DNA of 64,000 nucleotides from Bordetella petrii (GTDB taxonomy: Bacteria; Pseudomonadota; Gammaproteobacteria; Burkholderiales; Burkholderiaceae_B): the NCBI RefSeq assembly GCF_000067205.1, contig NC_010170.1, positions 496,001 through 560,000 of the forward strand. The letters are read 5' to 3'. Below the pieces are notes generated by a model. The model had not been told where the DNA came from. It was given only the letters and a program-made list of their open reading frames with translations, and made no database searches. The position numbers and the translations under genes are program-made. Shown here in pieces: positions 7,433 through 17,156 of this stretch (its first letter is position 1; the number at the start of each line of letters is the position of its first letter).

Positions 7433-10400
7433 ATGAACGCCCCCCTCGCCAGCCAAATCCTGTCCGCGGCGATTCCGCCTGCAGCCACCGCGCGTTTGCG
7501 CGAAATCCCGTACAACTACACGTCGTTCTCCGACCGTGAAATCGTCGGCCGCCTGCTGGGCGACGACGCCTGGCAGTGGTTGTCCGACCTGCGCGGCGAG
7601 CGCCGCACCGGGCGTTCGGCCCGCATGCTCTACGAAGTGCTGGGCGACATCTGGGTGGTGCGCCGCAACCCCTACCTGCAGGACGACCTGCTCGACAATC
7701 CCAAGCGGCGCAAGCTGCTGGTGGGCGCGCTGCACCATCGCCTGGGCGAGATCGACAAGCGCCGCGAACCGGATTCGCCCACGCCCGAGGGTCACGACCC
7801 GCAGCGCGACGCCAAGGTGGTCGAGCTGCTGGCGCGCGCGCGTTCCGCCGTGGCGGCCTTCGAAAGCGAGTTCGACCAGACCCAGCACCTGCGCAAGCAG
7901 GCCCTGAAAACGCTGGGCCGCATCACCGCGCGCGACAACATCAAGTTCGACGGCCTGTCGCGGGTGTCGCACGTGACCGACGCGACCGACTGGCGCGTGG
8001 AATACCCGTTCGTGGTGCTGACGCCCGACAGCGAAGCCGAAACCGCCGCCCTGGTGCGCGCCTGTATCGAGCTGGGGCTGACCATCGTGCCGCGCGGCGG
8101 CGGCACCGGCTATACCGGCGGCGCCATCCCGTTGACCTGGAAGTCGGCCGTCATCAACACCGAGAAATTCGACAGCCTGGGGCCGGTCGAGTCCTGTATC
8201 CTGCCTGGCCTGACGGAGCCGGCGGCGGTCATCCACGCCGGCGCCGGCGTGGTCACCAAGCGCGTGGCCGAGGCCGCCGAACAGGCCGGCTTCGTGTTCG
8301 CCGTGGACCCGACTTCGGCCGAAGCCTCGTGCGTGGGCGGCAACATCGCCATGAACGCGGGCGGCAAGAAGGCCGTGCTGTGGGGCACCGCGCTCGACAA
8401 CCTGGCCTGGTGGCGCATGGTCGACCCGGACGGCAACTGGCTGGAAGTCACGCGCCTGGAACACAACCTGGGCAAGATCCACGACGTGGACGTGGCCCGC
8501 TTCGAACTGAAATGGTTCGATGGCGCCGCCAAGCCCGGCGAAAAGCTGCTGAAAACCGAACAGCTCGAGATCGCCGGCCGCGTGTTCCGCAAAGAGGGCC
8601 TGGGCAAGGACGTTACCGACAAGTTCCTGGCCGGCCTGCCCGGCGTGCAGAAAGAAGGCTGCGACGGCCTGATCACCTCGGCCCGCTGGGTGCTGCACCG
8701 CATGCCGCGCCACACGCGCACGGTGTGCATGGAGTTCTTCGGCCAGGCGCGCGACGCCATTCCGTCCATCGTCGAGGTCAAGGGTTACCTCGACGGCGAA
8801 GGCCGGGCGCGCGGCGCCATTCTGGCCGGCCTGGAGCACCTGGACGAGCGGTACCTGCGCGCGGTGGGCTATGCCACCAAGAGCAAGCGCGGCACGCTGC
8901 CCAAGATGGTGCTCATCGGCGACATCGTCGGCGACGACGAAGATGCCGTGGCGGCCGCCGCCAGCGAAGTGGTGCGGCTGGCTAACACGCGGCACGGCGA
9001 GGGCTTCGTGGCCGTGAGCGCCGAGGCGCGCAAGAAATTCTGGCTCGACCGTTCCCGCACCGCGGCCATCGCCCGCCACACCAACGCCTTCAAGATCAAC
9101 GAAGACGTGGTCATCCCGCTGTCGCGCATGGGCGAATATACCGACCACATCGAGCGCATCAACATCGAGCTGTCTACCCGCAACAAGCTCAAGCTGCTCG
9201 ATGCACTGGACGCGTTCCTGGCGGTGCCGCTGCCGGTGGGCAAGGCCGAAGATGCCGAAGACGAGGCCACCCGAGCCGAGGCGCTGGCCGAGCACACCCG
9301 CCAGGCTGTCGAGGTGCTGGCGCTGGTGCGCAAGCGCTGGCAGTGGCTGCTCGACAACCTCGACCTGCCGCTGCACCAGGCGCTGCCCGACCTGCCCGGC
9401 CTGGGCATGACGCCGCTGCAGGGCGCGCTGGCCGATCGCGTGGCCGCGCAGCCGGACGCCACGCTGTTCAATGTGCTGCAAGACCGCACCGTGCGCGTGT
9501 CCTGGAAAACCGAGGTGCTGGCGCCCATGCAGGCCATTTTCTCGGGCGCCACGGGCAAGCACATTCTCGACGAGTTCAAGGCGATCCATGCGCGCGTGCT
9601 GAAAAGCCGCGTGTTCGTGGCGCTGCACATGCACGCCGGCGACGGCAACGTGCACACCAACATCCCGGTCAACTCCGACGACTACGAAATGCTGACCGAG
9701 GCGCACCAGGCGGTGGCCCGCATCATGCAGATCGCGCGCGACCTCGACGGGGTGATCTCGGGCGAGCACGGCATCGGCCTGACCAAATACGAGTTCCTGA
9801 CCGATGCCGAGCTGGCGCCCTTCCAGGAATACAAGCGCCGTGTCGACCCGCGCGGGCACTTCAACGCGGGCAAGCTGATGCCCGGCGCCGACCTGCGCCA
9901 TGCCTGGACGCCCAGCTTCAACCTGATGGGCCACGAGTCGCTCATCATGCAGCAGAGCGACATCGGCGCCATTTCCGAGTCCATCAAAGACTGCCTGCGC
10001 TGCGGCAAGTGCAAGCCGGTGTGCGCCACCCACGTGCCGCGCGCCAATCTGCTGTATTCGCCGCGCAACAAGATCCTGGCCACCTCGCTGCTGGTCGAGG
10101 CCTTCCTGTACGAAGAGCAGACCCGCCGCGGTGTCAGCCTGAAGCATTGGGAAGAATTCGAAGACGTGGCCGACCACTGCACGGTATGCCACAAGTGCTA
10201 CAACCCGTGCCCGGTGGACATCGACTTCGGCGACGTGTCCATGAGCATGCGCGCGCTGCTGCGCCGCATGGGACGCAAGTCGTTCAATCCCGGCACCTCG
10301 GCGGCCATGTTCTTCCTGAACGCCAAAGACCCGGCCACCATCAATGCCACCCGCAAGGCCATGGTCGGGGTGGGCTACAAGGCGCAGCGCCTGGCCCATG

Positions 10401-11392
10401 ACCTGCTGTCCGGCTTCGTGCGCAAGCAGACTGCGCATCCCCCGGCCACGGTGGGTAAGCCGCCGCTGCGCGAGCAGGTGGTGCACTTCGTCAACAAGAA
10501 AATGCCCGGCGGCCTGCCCAAGCAAAGCGCCCGCAAGCTGCTGGACATCGAAGACGCCAACTACGTGCCCATCATCCGCGACCCCAAGGCCACCACGGCC
10601 GACACCGAAGCGGTGTTTTATTTCCCGGGCTGCGGATCGGAAAGGCTGTTCTCGCAAGTGGGCTTGGCCACCCAGGCCATGCTGTGGCATGCCGGCGTGC
10701 AGACGGTGCTGCCGCCAGGCTACCTGTGTTGCGGCTACCCGCAGCGCGGCAACGGCATGAACGACAAGGCCGAGCAGATCATCACCGACAACCGCGTGCT
10801 GTTCCACCGCGTGGCCAATACGCTGAACTACCTGGACATCAAGACCGTGGTGGTCAGCTGCGGCACCTGCTACGACCAGCTTGCGGGCTACGAGTTCGAC
10901 AAGATCTTCCCGGGTTGCCGGCTGATCGACATCCACGAGTACCTGCTGGAAAAAGGCATCAAGCTGGAAGGCGCCAAGGGCGTGCGATACATGTACCACG
11001 ACCCCTGCCACACGCCCATGAAGCTGCAGGATCCGATGAAGACGGTGCGCTCGCTGGTGGGCGAGGGCGCCATCAAGACGGACCGCTGCTGCGGCGAGTC
11101 GGGCACCCTGGCGGTCAGCCGTCCCGACGTGTCCACGCAAGTGCGCTTTCGCAAGCAGGAAGAACTGCAGAAGAATCAGGCCGCGCTGCGGCAGGACGGC
11201 TACGCGGGCGACGTCAAGGTGCTGACCTCCTGCCCGTCATGCCTGCAGGGCCTGACGCGCTACGAAGGCGACACCGCCATGGAAGCCGACTACATCGTGG
11301 TCGAAATGGCCCGGCATATTCTGGGCGAGCAGTGGATGGAAGAGTACGTCAAGCGCGCCAACTCGGGCGGTATCGAACGAGTGCTGGTGTAA
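7433..11392 (+). CDS. Giant FAD/Fe-S oxidoreductase with DUF3683 N-terminus
   Basis: A 1319-residue fusion. After an N-terminal DUF3683-like segment comes a PCMH FAD-binding domain (PRGGGTGYTGG near residue 220) and a FAD-oxidase C-terminal domain of the glycolate oxidase/D-lactate dehydrogenase type (HAGDGNVHTNIPV near 733). A ferredoxin module follows with two Cys clusters (CLRCGKCKPVCATHVP near 853; CTVCHKCYNPCP near 915), then two CCG domains (CCGYPQRGNG near 1099, CCGESG near 1218). It thus combines GlcD-, GlcE- and GlcF-like parts in one chain. Oxidation of a 2-hydroxyacid with electrons passed to quinone is likely; the substrate is unknown. The ATG at 7433 is preferred over an in-frame TTG at 7427. 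Confidence 0.9.
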   Translation: MNAPLASQILSAAIPPAATARLREIPYNYTSFSDREIVGRLLGDDAWQWLSDLRGERRTGRSARMLYEVLGDIWVVRRNPYLQDDLLDNPKRRKLLVGALHHRLGEIDKRREPDSPTPEGHDPQRDAKVVELLARARSAVAAFESEFDQTQHLRKQALKTLGRITARDNIKFDGLSRVSHVTDATDWRVEYPFVVLTPDSEAETAALVRACIELGLTIVPRGGGTGYTGGAIPLTWKSAVINTEKFDSLGPVESCILPGLTEPAAVIHAGAGVVTKRVAEAAEQAGFVFAVDPTSAEASCVGGNIAMNAGGKKAVLWGTALDNLAWWRMVDPDGNWLEVTRLEHNLGKIHDVDVARFELKWFDGAAKPGEKLLKTEQLEIAGRVFRKEGLGKDVTDKFLAGLPGVQKEGCDGLITSARWVLHRMPRHTRTVCMEFFGQARDAIPSIVEVKGYLDGEGRARGAILAGLEHLDERYLRAVGYATKSKRGTLPKMVLIGDIVGDDEDAVAAAASEVVRLANTRHGEGFVAVSAEARKKFWLDRSRTAAIARHTNAFKINEDVVIPLSRMGEYTDHIERINIELSTRNKLKLLDALDAFLAVPLPVGKAEDAEDEATRAEALAEHTRQAVEVLALVRKRWQWLLDNLDLPLHQALPDLPGLGMTPLQGALADRVAAQPDATLFNVLQDRTVRVSWKTEVLAPMQAIFSGATGKHILDEFKAIHARVLKSRVFVALHMHAGDGNVHTNIPVNSDDYEMLTEAHQAVARIMQIARDLDGVISGEHGIGLTKYEFLTDAELAPFQEYKRRVDPRGHFNAGKLMPGADLRHAWTPSFNLMGHESLIMQQSDIGAISESIKDCLRCGKCKPVCATHVPRANLLYSPRNKILATSLLVEAFLYEEQTRRGVSLKHWEEFEDVADHCTVCHKCYNPCPVDIDFGDVSMSMRALLRRMGRKSFNPGTSAAMFFLNAKDPATINATRKAMVGVGYKAQRLAHDLLSGFVRKQTAHPPATVGKPPLREQVVHFVNKKMPGGLPKQSARKLLDIEDANYVPIIRDPKATTADTEAVFYFPGCGSERLFSQVGLATQAMLWHAGVQTVLPPGYLCCGYPQRGNGMNDKAEQIITDNRVLFHRVANTLNYLDIKTVVVSCGTCYDQLAGYEFDKIFPGCRLIDIHEYLLEKGIKLEGAKGVRYMYHDPCHTPMKLQDPMKTVRSLVGEGAIKTDRCCGESGTLAVSRPDVSTQVRFRKQEELQKNQAALRQDGYAGDVKVLTSCPSCLQGLTRYEGDTAMEADYIVVEMARHILGEQWMEEYVKRANSGGIERVLV

Positions 11393-11395
11393 GCA

Positions 11396-11434
11396 GCAAC
11401 AAAAAGGCCGCGCGATCCGCGGCCTTTTTGTTGC
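11396..11434. terminator. Bidirectional terminator
   Basis: GCAACAAAAAGGCCGCG at 11396-11412 pairs perfectly with CGCGGCCTTTTTGTTGC at 11418-11434. The hairpin therefore has A and T runs on both sides and can act on the oxidoreductase transcript and, in the other direction, on the Bug-receptor operon that converges here. Confidence 0.92.
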
Positions 11435-11460
11435 GCGCGCCCGCGCCGGGGGGCGCGGCG

Positions 11461-12465
11461 TCACTCGGGCTGGATGCCCGCCGCCCGGATGACTTTGCCC
11501 CATTTGGCCAGTTCGCTGTCCTGGAAGGCCGCAAGCTCGGCCCGGCTGGTCGTCCAGGCCTGGGTGGCGGAGTTCTGGAAGAAGTCGCGCGCCTGCGGGC
11601 TGGCCTCGGCCTGGGTGAGCGTCTGCGCGAGCTTGTCGGCGATTTCCGGCGGCGTGCCGGCCGGCACGTAGGCCGCGAACCAGTAGCTCATGTCATAGCC
11701 GTCGATGCCGGCCTCTTGCAGAGTAGGCACGTCGGGAAGTTGCGGCAGGCGCCGCGACGTCGAGGCGCCCAGGGGCCGCAGCTTGCCGGCGGCGATCTGG
11801 GACAGGCCCGTTACCGTGTCGATCACCATCATGTCGATATGGCCGCCCAGCAAGTCGTTGAGCGCATTCGGGTTGCTGTTGTAGCCCACCCATACGATGT
11901 CGGTGCCGGTCAATTGCTTGAACATTTCCCCGGCGATGCGGCTCGATGAGTTGCCACTGCCGAAGGTGAGTTTGCCGGGGTGTTCGCGCGCCTGCCGCAC
12001 CAGGTCGTCGACGGTGCGATAGGGCGCATCCTCCCGCACCACCAGCACCATGCCGCCCGCGCCCAATCCCGTCAGCGGCGTGAAGTCGGCGCGGGGGTCA
12101 TAAGGCAGTTTCTTGAAGAGATGCGGATTGGCCACCTGCGTGGTGTTGGTCGTGATCAGCACGGTGTAGCCATCGGGCGCCGCCCGGGCCGCGTGTTGCG
12201 CGGCGATCATGCCGCTTGCGCCGGGCCGGTTCTCGACCACCACCGGCTGCCCCAGCAATGGCGTGGCCGATGCCGAAAGCGCGCGCGCCAGCTGGTCGGT
12301 GGCGCTGCCCGCGCCGAACGGCACGATGACGGTAACGGGCTTGTCCGGGTATGGCGCGGCCTGCGCCGGCGCGGCGTTCAGGACGAATAGGGTGGCAAGG
12401 GCGGCAATGGCGGCGAGGCCGGCGGCGCGACCCAGGCGGCCCAGGTGGAATGCGGCGGTTTTCAT
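11461..12465 (-). CDS. Bug-family (TctC-like) periplasmic solute receptor
   Basis: A 334-residue extracytoplasmic receptor of the tripartite tricarboxylate transporter class. A signal peptide ends near AAPAQA; YPDKPVTVIVPFGAGSATDQ is the family's first strand and phosphate/carboxylate loop. The motifs VVENRPGASG and APDGYT are typical. No TctA/TctB membrane genes lie nearby, as is usual for the expanded Bug set in Bordetella. AGGAG lies eight bases before the ATG. It is the last gene of the cluster encoding a CoA transferase and an enoyl-CoA hydratase, so the ligand may be a carboxylic acid degraded by these enzymes (inference). Confidence 0.92.
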   Translation of the reverse strand: MKTAAFHLGRLGRAAGLAAIAALATLFVLNAAPAQAAPYPDKPVTVIVPFGAGSATDQLARALSASATPLLGQPVVVENRPGASGMIAAQHAARAAPDGYTVLITTNTTQVANPHLFKKLPYDPRADFTPLTGLGAGGMVLVVREDAPYRTVDDLVRQAREHPGKLTFGSGNSSSRIAGEMFKQLTGTDIVWVGYNSNPNALNDLLGGHIDMMVIDTVTGLSQIAAGKLRPLGASTSRRLPQLPDVPTLQEAGIDGYDMSYWFAAYVPAGTPPEIADKLAQTLTQAEASPQARDFFQNSATQAWTTSRAELAAFQDSELAKWGKVIRAAGIQPE

Positions 12466-12539
12466 GGTGTTGTCTCCTGTTTTAAACCTCTTGGTGGGTG
12501 AAGGCGGCCGCTGCGACGGCGGGACAGATGCTGCGCCTG

Positions 12540-13388
12540 TCAGGCAGTTGTGGGGGTAGCTCTCTGTGCCCGTTGCTGCAAAAACTGGCGCACGACCGTT
12601 TTGTGTTCCTGGCCCGTGAGCAGAATGGCCTGCAGCGCGGCCGCGTTTTCCAGTGCCGCGGGCAGGCTCGACTCGGCGGCATCCAGCACCAGGCGCTTGG
12701 CCATGCGCAAGGCCTGTGGCGGGTTGCTCGCGATACGCAGCGCCAGATTTCTGCTGTAGGCGTCGAGTTCATCGGGCGCCACCACCTGGTTGACCAGGCC
12801 CAGTCGCAAGGCCGTGGGCGCGTCGATGAATTCGCTGGTCAGCGTCAGCTCCAGCGCCTTTGCCGTGCCGACGATGCGCGTCAGGTACCATGCTCCGCCT
12901 ATGCCCGATACCAGGCCCAGGCGCAGGAAGCTCTCTGCGAACGTGGCTCGGTCGCTGGCCACCCGCAGGTCGCACATCAACGCCAGGTCGCAGCCCGCGC
13001 CCACCGCGGCGCCGTTGACTGCCGCGATGGACGGCACTTGCAAAGAGCGCAGGGCAAGCGTGATGCGATGCAGGCTCTGCTTCAGCCGGCTGTGGATGTC
13101 GGCCGGCGAGCCTTGCATCAAATCGGCGCCACGCTCCATGTCTTTGACGTTGCCGCCCGTGCAGAAATGCCTGCCTGTGGAGCGCAGCAGCACGCAGTGC
13201 ACGTCCGGCCGCGTATTGGCGCGCTCGAGCGCCTGGGCCAGCGCTTCGGCCATGTGGGTGGATATTGCGTTCCCGGTCTCCGGGGCGTCCATGCTCAATG
13301 TCAGCACGCCGCTGGCACAGTCTTGCCGCACGAGCGTGCGGGAAGGCAGGCTGTCGACGGGCGGCGGGAGTTCATGTGGGTGCATCAT
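12540..13388 (-). CDS. Enoyl-CoA hydratase/isomerase family protein
   Basis: A 282-residue crotonase-fold protein. The oxyanion-hole segments are visible as FCTGGNVKDM near residue 75 and NGAAVGAGCDLALMCDLRVA near residue 124, followed by FAESFLRLGL. The GNVKDM form in place of the common GADLxE suggests a subgroup distinct from fatty-acid hydratases. Two adjacent ATGs occur; AAGGA fits the second (13385) slightly better. The gene sits 17 bases after the CoA transferase and 74 before the Bug receptor. It probably hydrates or isomerises a CoA thioester made by the CoA transferase; the exact substrate cannot be read from sequence. Confidence 0.9.
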   Translation of the reverse strand: MMHPHELPPPVDSLPSRTLVRQDCASGVLTLSMDAPETGNAISTHMAEALAQALERANTRPDVHCVLLRSTGRHFCTGGNVKDMERGADLMQGSPADIHSRLKQSLHRITLALRSLQVPSIAAVNGAAVGAGCDLALMCDLRVASDRATFAESFLRLGLVSGIGGAWYLTRIVGTAKALELTLTSEFIDAPTALRLGLVNQVVAPDELDAYSRNLALRIASNPPQALRMAKRLVLDAAESSLPAALENAAALQAILLTGQEHKTVVRQFLQQRAQRATPTTA

Positions 13389-13405
13389 GGCTTCCTTTCA
13401 TGGGG

Positions 13406-14611
13406 TCAGGCGGGCAGGCCAAGCGCGCCGGCGTTTTCCAGCGTTTCGATGGCGTGCGCGTTGTAGCCGCATTCTTCGAGAATCTGTCGCGTGTGCTCGC
13501 CCAGGATGGGTGCGGCCGTGGCGGCGCGCGTGCCGGGAATTGCGTGGGCCGGTCCCGGCACGAACGCCGGCAGGCGCACCGGGCCGGCGATGGGGTGGTC
13601 CACCCAGCTGTCGATGCCGCTGGCCGCGTACTCGGGCGAGCGCACCACCTCGTCATACGTCGCGACGGGCGCGCACAGGATGTCGTGGGCCGCCAGCAGT
13701 TGCACCCAGGCGTCGGTGTCTTTTTGCCGGAACAGGGGTTCCAGCGCCTGTCTCAGCGCCTGGCGATGCGCGACCCGGCTGGCATTGGAGGCAAAGCGTT
13801 CATCGCGCTCCAGCTCGTTCGCGCCCAGGGCCGTGCACAACGCATGCCAGCGTTGGGGATGGTAGGCCGCCACCATGATCCATCCGTCACGGGTCTGGTA
13901 TGCCTCGTTGGGGGCCGCGTACGGCGCGGCGCTGCCCGTGCGAGCGGGCACCGTATGCGTGGCGAAGTACGAGGCAAAGCCAATCTGCTGCAACATCAGC
14001 GTGGCGTTGTACAGGCTGATATCCAGGTGCTCGCCGTGTCCGCGCTGCTGCGCCGAAGCGCGCGCGGCAAGAATGGCGATCGTGGCCAGGTAGCCGGTCA
14101 CCATGTCGGTGACCGGAATCGACACTTTCACGGGTGCGCCGTCCGGCTCGCCCAGCGTGCTCATCAGGCCGCCCGCCGCCTGGATGATGCCGTCCACGCC
14201 AGCACGGTCGCGTAGCGGGCCCTGCTGTCCGTAGGCGGATATCGAGCAATAGACCAGCCTGGGATTGATGGCGGCCAGCGTGGGGTAGTCCAGGCCCAGC
14301 CCTTTCATGACGCCGGGCCGGAAGTTCTCGACCACCACGTCGGCGCCGCGCGCCAGCCGTTGCGCCACTTCCCGGCCCTGCGCGCATTTCAGGTCCAGCA
14401 CGATGCCGCGCTTGCTGCGGTTGACGCTGAGATATACGGCGCTTTCCCCGCCTATCCATGGCGGGCCGATCTGCCGGCCGAGCTCCCCGCCCGGCGGCTC
14501 GATCTTGATCACGTCGGCGCCCATGTCGGCCAGCATCATGGTGCAGACAGGGCCTGCCAGGACATGCGAAAAATCGATGACCTTCAATCCGCGCAGACTC
14601 TGCTGGAACAT
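13406..14611 (-). CDS. CaiB/BaiF-family (class III) CoA transferase
   Basis: A 401-residue family III CoA transferase that moves CoA between carboxylic acids. The N-terminus GLKVIDFSHVLAGPVCTMMLADMGADVIKIE is diagnostic (residues about 8-38). The aspartate nucleophile expected of the family should lie near residue 170, in the stretch around PVTDMVTGYLA. A GGAGG ribosome site lies seven bases before the ATG. It is the first gene after the LysR regulator, with a 158-base gap that may hold the promoter. With the hydratase and Bug receptor it forms a compact organic-acid catabolic unit. Confidence 0.92.
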   Translation of the reverse strand: MFQQSLRGLKVIDFSHVLAGPVCTMMLADMGADVIKIEPPGGELGRQIGPPWIGGESAVYLSVNRSKRGIVLDLKCAQGREVAQRLARGADVVVENFRPGVMKGLGLDYPTLAAINPRLVYCSISAYGQQGPLRDRAGVDGIIQAAGGLMSTLGEPDGAPVKVSIPVTDMVTGYLATIAILAARASAQQRGHGEHLDISLYNATLMLQQIGFASYFATHTVPARTGSAAPYAAPNEAYQTRDGWIMVAAYHPQRWHALCTALGANELERDERFASNASRVAHRQALRQALEPLFRQKDTDAWVQLLAAHDILCAPVATYDEVVRSPEYAASGIDSWVDHPIAGPVRLPAFVPGPAHAIPGTRAATAAPILGEHTRQILEECGYNAHAIETLENAGALGLPA

Positions 14612-14769
14612 TTGCCGCCTCCCTGCGGACGCCGCGATGGCGTCCGTGCATGCTTACTCGTCATGCAGGCAGGATAGGCAGCGGGGCATACGGCGGCAAA
14701 CGACTTTATCGTCCGCCGGTTTTGACTTTTTGTTAACAGGCAAGGCCGTGCCCGCGTCCGCGCATGGGC

Positions 14770-15654
14770 TCAGGCCTCGACCATGCCGGCCAGCCAGTCG
14801 TGGAATGCGCGCAGGGCCGCGGACGGCGGTTTGCCGGACGGCCAGGCGAAGTAGTAGGTGTAGCCGCCGCGGTCCAGCGTCGGCGACAACGGCGCCACCA
14901 GGGTGTGGTCGGCCAGCTCTTTCTCGATCAGCGCCTTTTGCGCGATGGCAACGCCGTGTCCTTCGATAGCGGCCTGATACGCAAGCAGCGAGGTTTCGTA
15001 CTTCATGCCTTGCGCCGGGTTCACGTCGCGCACGCCAGCCGCGCGCAGCCACAGCATCCAGTCGTCGGAACGCGCCATGGAATGCAGCAGGGTCTGCGAG
15101 GCCAGTTGCTTCTTGAACCTGAGCCGCAGCGTTGGCGCGGCAACGGGAACCAGCTCGTTGCGCATCAGTTGCAGCGTACGCATGCCAGGCCACTGTCCAT
15201 CGCCCAGCTGTATGCCCGCGTCAATGTCCTCGCGCTGAAAGTCGAGGGGCAGGAACGAGGTCGTGACCTGCACGTCGATGTGCTTGTGCTGTTGGTGAAA
15301 CCCCGCCAGCCGCGGTATCAGCCAGCGCACGGCAAAGGTGGCGGGAGACCTTATACGCAGCGTATTGCTCGCGGTATGGCGGCCCGTGACTGCCAGGGTG
15401 GCCGCGCGCAGGGTGGCGAACAGCGGAATCAGGTCAGACAGGTACCGGGCACCGGCGGGGGTAAGCTCGAGTCCGCCGCGCGCGCGCACGAACAGGGCCG
15501 TGCCCAGGAACTGTTCCAGCGCGCGCACCTGGCGGCTCACGGCGGCGGGCGTCACGCAAAGCTCGTCCGCCGCCTTGGTGATGCTGAGCAGCCGGCCCGT
15601 GGCCTCGAAGGCGCGGGCAGGGTTCAGCGGGGGGAGCAGGTCGCGGTGGGCCAT
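14770..15654 (-). CDS. LysR-family regulator (GcvA-like)
   Basis: A 294-residue LysR regulator of the GcvA-like branch. The helix-turn-helix is at about residues 9-66 (FEATGRLLSITKAADELCVT then PAAVSRQVRALEQFLG), and the effector domain starts near residue 93. It lies upstream of, and in the same direction as, the CoA transferase cluster, and 66 bases downstream of the aldehyde dehydrogenase. This co-directional layout makes the neighbouring catabolic genes its probable targets. The effector is unknown. Confidence 0.92.
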   Translation of the reverse strand: MAHRDLLPPLNPARAFEATGRLLSITKAADELCVTPAAVSRQVRALEQFLGTALFVRARGGLELTPAGARYLSDLIPLFATLRAATLAVTGRHTASNTLRIRSPATFAVRWLIPRLAGFHQQHKHIDVQVTTSFLPLDFQREDIDAGIQLGDGQWPGMRTLQLMRNELVPVAAPTLRLRFKKQLASQTLLHSMARSDDWMLWLRAAGVRDVNPAQGMKYETSLLAYQAAIEGHGVAIAQKALIEKELADHTLVAPLSPTLDRGGYTYYFAWPSGKPPSAALRAFHDWLAGMVEA

Positions 15655-15720
15655 CGATCGGATCAGGGGCGCAAGGTCGCAGACGCGCGTACTATAACGC
15701 CGGATCCCGGCCCGCCGCCG

Positions 15721-17100
15721 CTAAACGTCCTGCCCGGCCGCCAGCACGTACCGCACATCGACGTATTCCTCGATGCCGTGGTGGCTGCCTTCGCGGCCAT
15801 AGCCGGACTGCTTGACGCCCCCGAAGGGAACCGACGCCGTGCCCACCGATCCGGAATTCAGGATCACCATGCCGGCCTCGATGTCGCGCGCAAGCCGGAA
15901 GGCGCGTCCGACGTCCCGCGTGTAGGCATACGCCACCAGGCCGTATTCGGTCTGGTTGGCGCGGCGCACCACTTCGTCTTCGGTGCTGAAGCGATAGAAC
16001 GGGAACACGGGGCCGAAGATCTCGGTGCGGGCGATGCGCATGTCGTCGTTCAGGCCCGTGAGCACGGTGGGCTCATAGAACAGGCCGCCCTTGGCGTGGG
16101 GTCTGCCGCCCAGCACCACCGTCGCGCCATCCCGGCGGCTGTCCTGCACTAGCTGGTCTACCTTCTGCAGGCCGGCCTGGTTGATCAGCGGACCCACCAC
16201 AAAGTCCGGCCGCATGCCCTGGTCGACAGGGATGCGCGCTACCCGTTCGGCGACTTCTTGCACGAAACGGTCGTAGATGCCGTCATGCACATAGATGCGG
16301 TTGGGCGAAATGCATACCTGCCCGGAATTGCGCAGCTTGGCGGCGACCAGGCCGGCCGCCGCCTGCTCCAGCGTGGCGTCATCGAACACGATGAAAGGGG
16401 CGTTGCCGCCCAGCTCCAGCGTCATTTTCGTGAGGGTGGCGCCGCTGGCCTGCGCCAGCAACCGCCCCACGGCGGTCGAGCCCGTGAACGATATCTTCCG
16501 GATGCGTTCGTCGCCGGTGAACAGCGCGCCGATTTCTGGCGGATTGCCCGTGACCATTTCGAATACGCCCTCCGGGATGCCGGCCTTGCGGGCGTATTCC
16601 AGAAGCTTGTAGGCCGTCAGCGGCGTTTCTTCGGATGGCTTGATGATCATGGTGCAGCCGGCCGCCAGCGCGGTGGCGACCTTGCGCGTGATCATCATGA
16701 AAGGAAAGTTCCAGGGGGTGATGGCGGCGGTGGGGCCTACCGGCGTCTTCATCACCATGACCGTGGCGTGGGGCGCGTGCGAGGGAATCGTGTCGCCATA
16801 GACCCGCTTGGCCTCTTCGGCATACCACTCGATGAAGCCCAGCCCATAGTCGATCTCGCCCAGCGCCTCGGCCAGGCATTTGCCGTTTTCCTGGACCATG
16901 ATTTCGGCAAACGCCTGCTTGTCGTCCCGGACCAGCTCGAACCAGCGGCGCAGCAGGTCGCCGCGTTCTTTGGCCAGGCGCCGCGACCATGCGGGAAACG
17001 CGTCGCAGGTCCGGTCTATGGCGGCTTTTACCTGTGCCGCGTCCATGTGGGGGACTACGCCGACGCGCGAGCCGTCGGCGGGATTGACTACTTCGATCAT
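15721..17100 (-). CDS. NAD(P)-dependent succinate-semialdehyde-type dehydrogenase
   Basis: A 459-residue aldehyde dehydrogenase of the GabD/SSADH-like branch. The catalytic base is E229 in LELGG and the nucleophile is C263 in GQVCISPNR, 34 residues apart as in the superfamily. The signature PWNFPFMM near residue 143 and the Rossmann element FTGSTAVGRLL are present. The start at 17100 is chosen over an upstream ATG at 17175 because AGGAG sits eight bases before it and homologues begin at this point. The likely reaction is oxidation of a short semialdehyde to the acid. It is divergent from an AraC regulator. Confidence 0.9.
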   Translation of the reverse strand: MIEVVNPADGSRVGVVPHMDAAQVKAAIDRTCDAFPAWSRRLAKERGDLLRRWFELVRDDKQAFAEIMVQENGKCLAEALGEIDYGLGFIEWYAEEAKRVYGDTIPSHAPHATVMVMKTPVGPTAAITPWNFPFMMITRKVATALAAGCTMIIKPSEETPLTAYKLLEYARKAGIPEGVFEMVTGNPPEIGALFTGDERIRKISFTGSTAVGRLLAQASGATLTKMTLELGGNAPFIVFDDATLEQAAAGLVAAKLRNSGQVCISPNRIYVHDGIYDRFVQEVAERVARIPVDQGMRPDFVVGPLINQAGLQKVDQLVQDSRRDGATVVLGGRPHAKGGLFYEPTVLTGLNDDMRIARTEIFGPVFPFYRFSTEDEVVRRANQTEYGLVAYAYTRDVGRAFRLARDIEAGMVILNSGSVGTASVPFGGVKQSGYGREGSHHGIEEYVDVRYVLAAGQDV

Positions 17101-17156
17101 TGATTCGCTCCTGGAATAGCCTTGCGCCGGCCGCGGGGCGCGCCGCGCAGACGATT

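Noticed and set aside
7301..11140. A 1279-codon open frame on the minus strand
   Set aside because: It lies opposite the FAD/Fe-S oxidoreductase, whose domains are unmistakable. The antisense frame has no recognisable motifs; it results from high GC at third positions.
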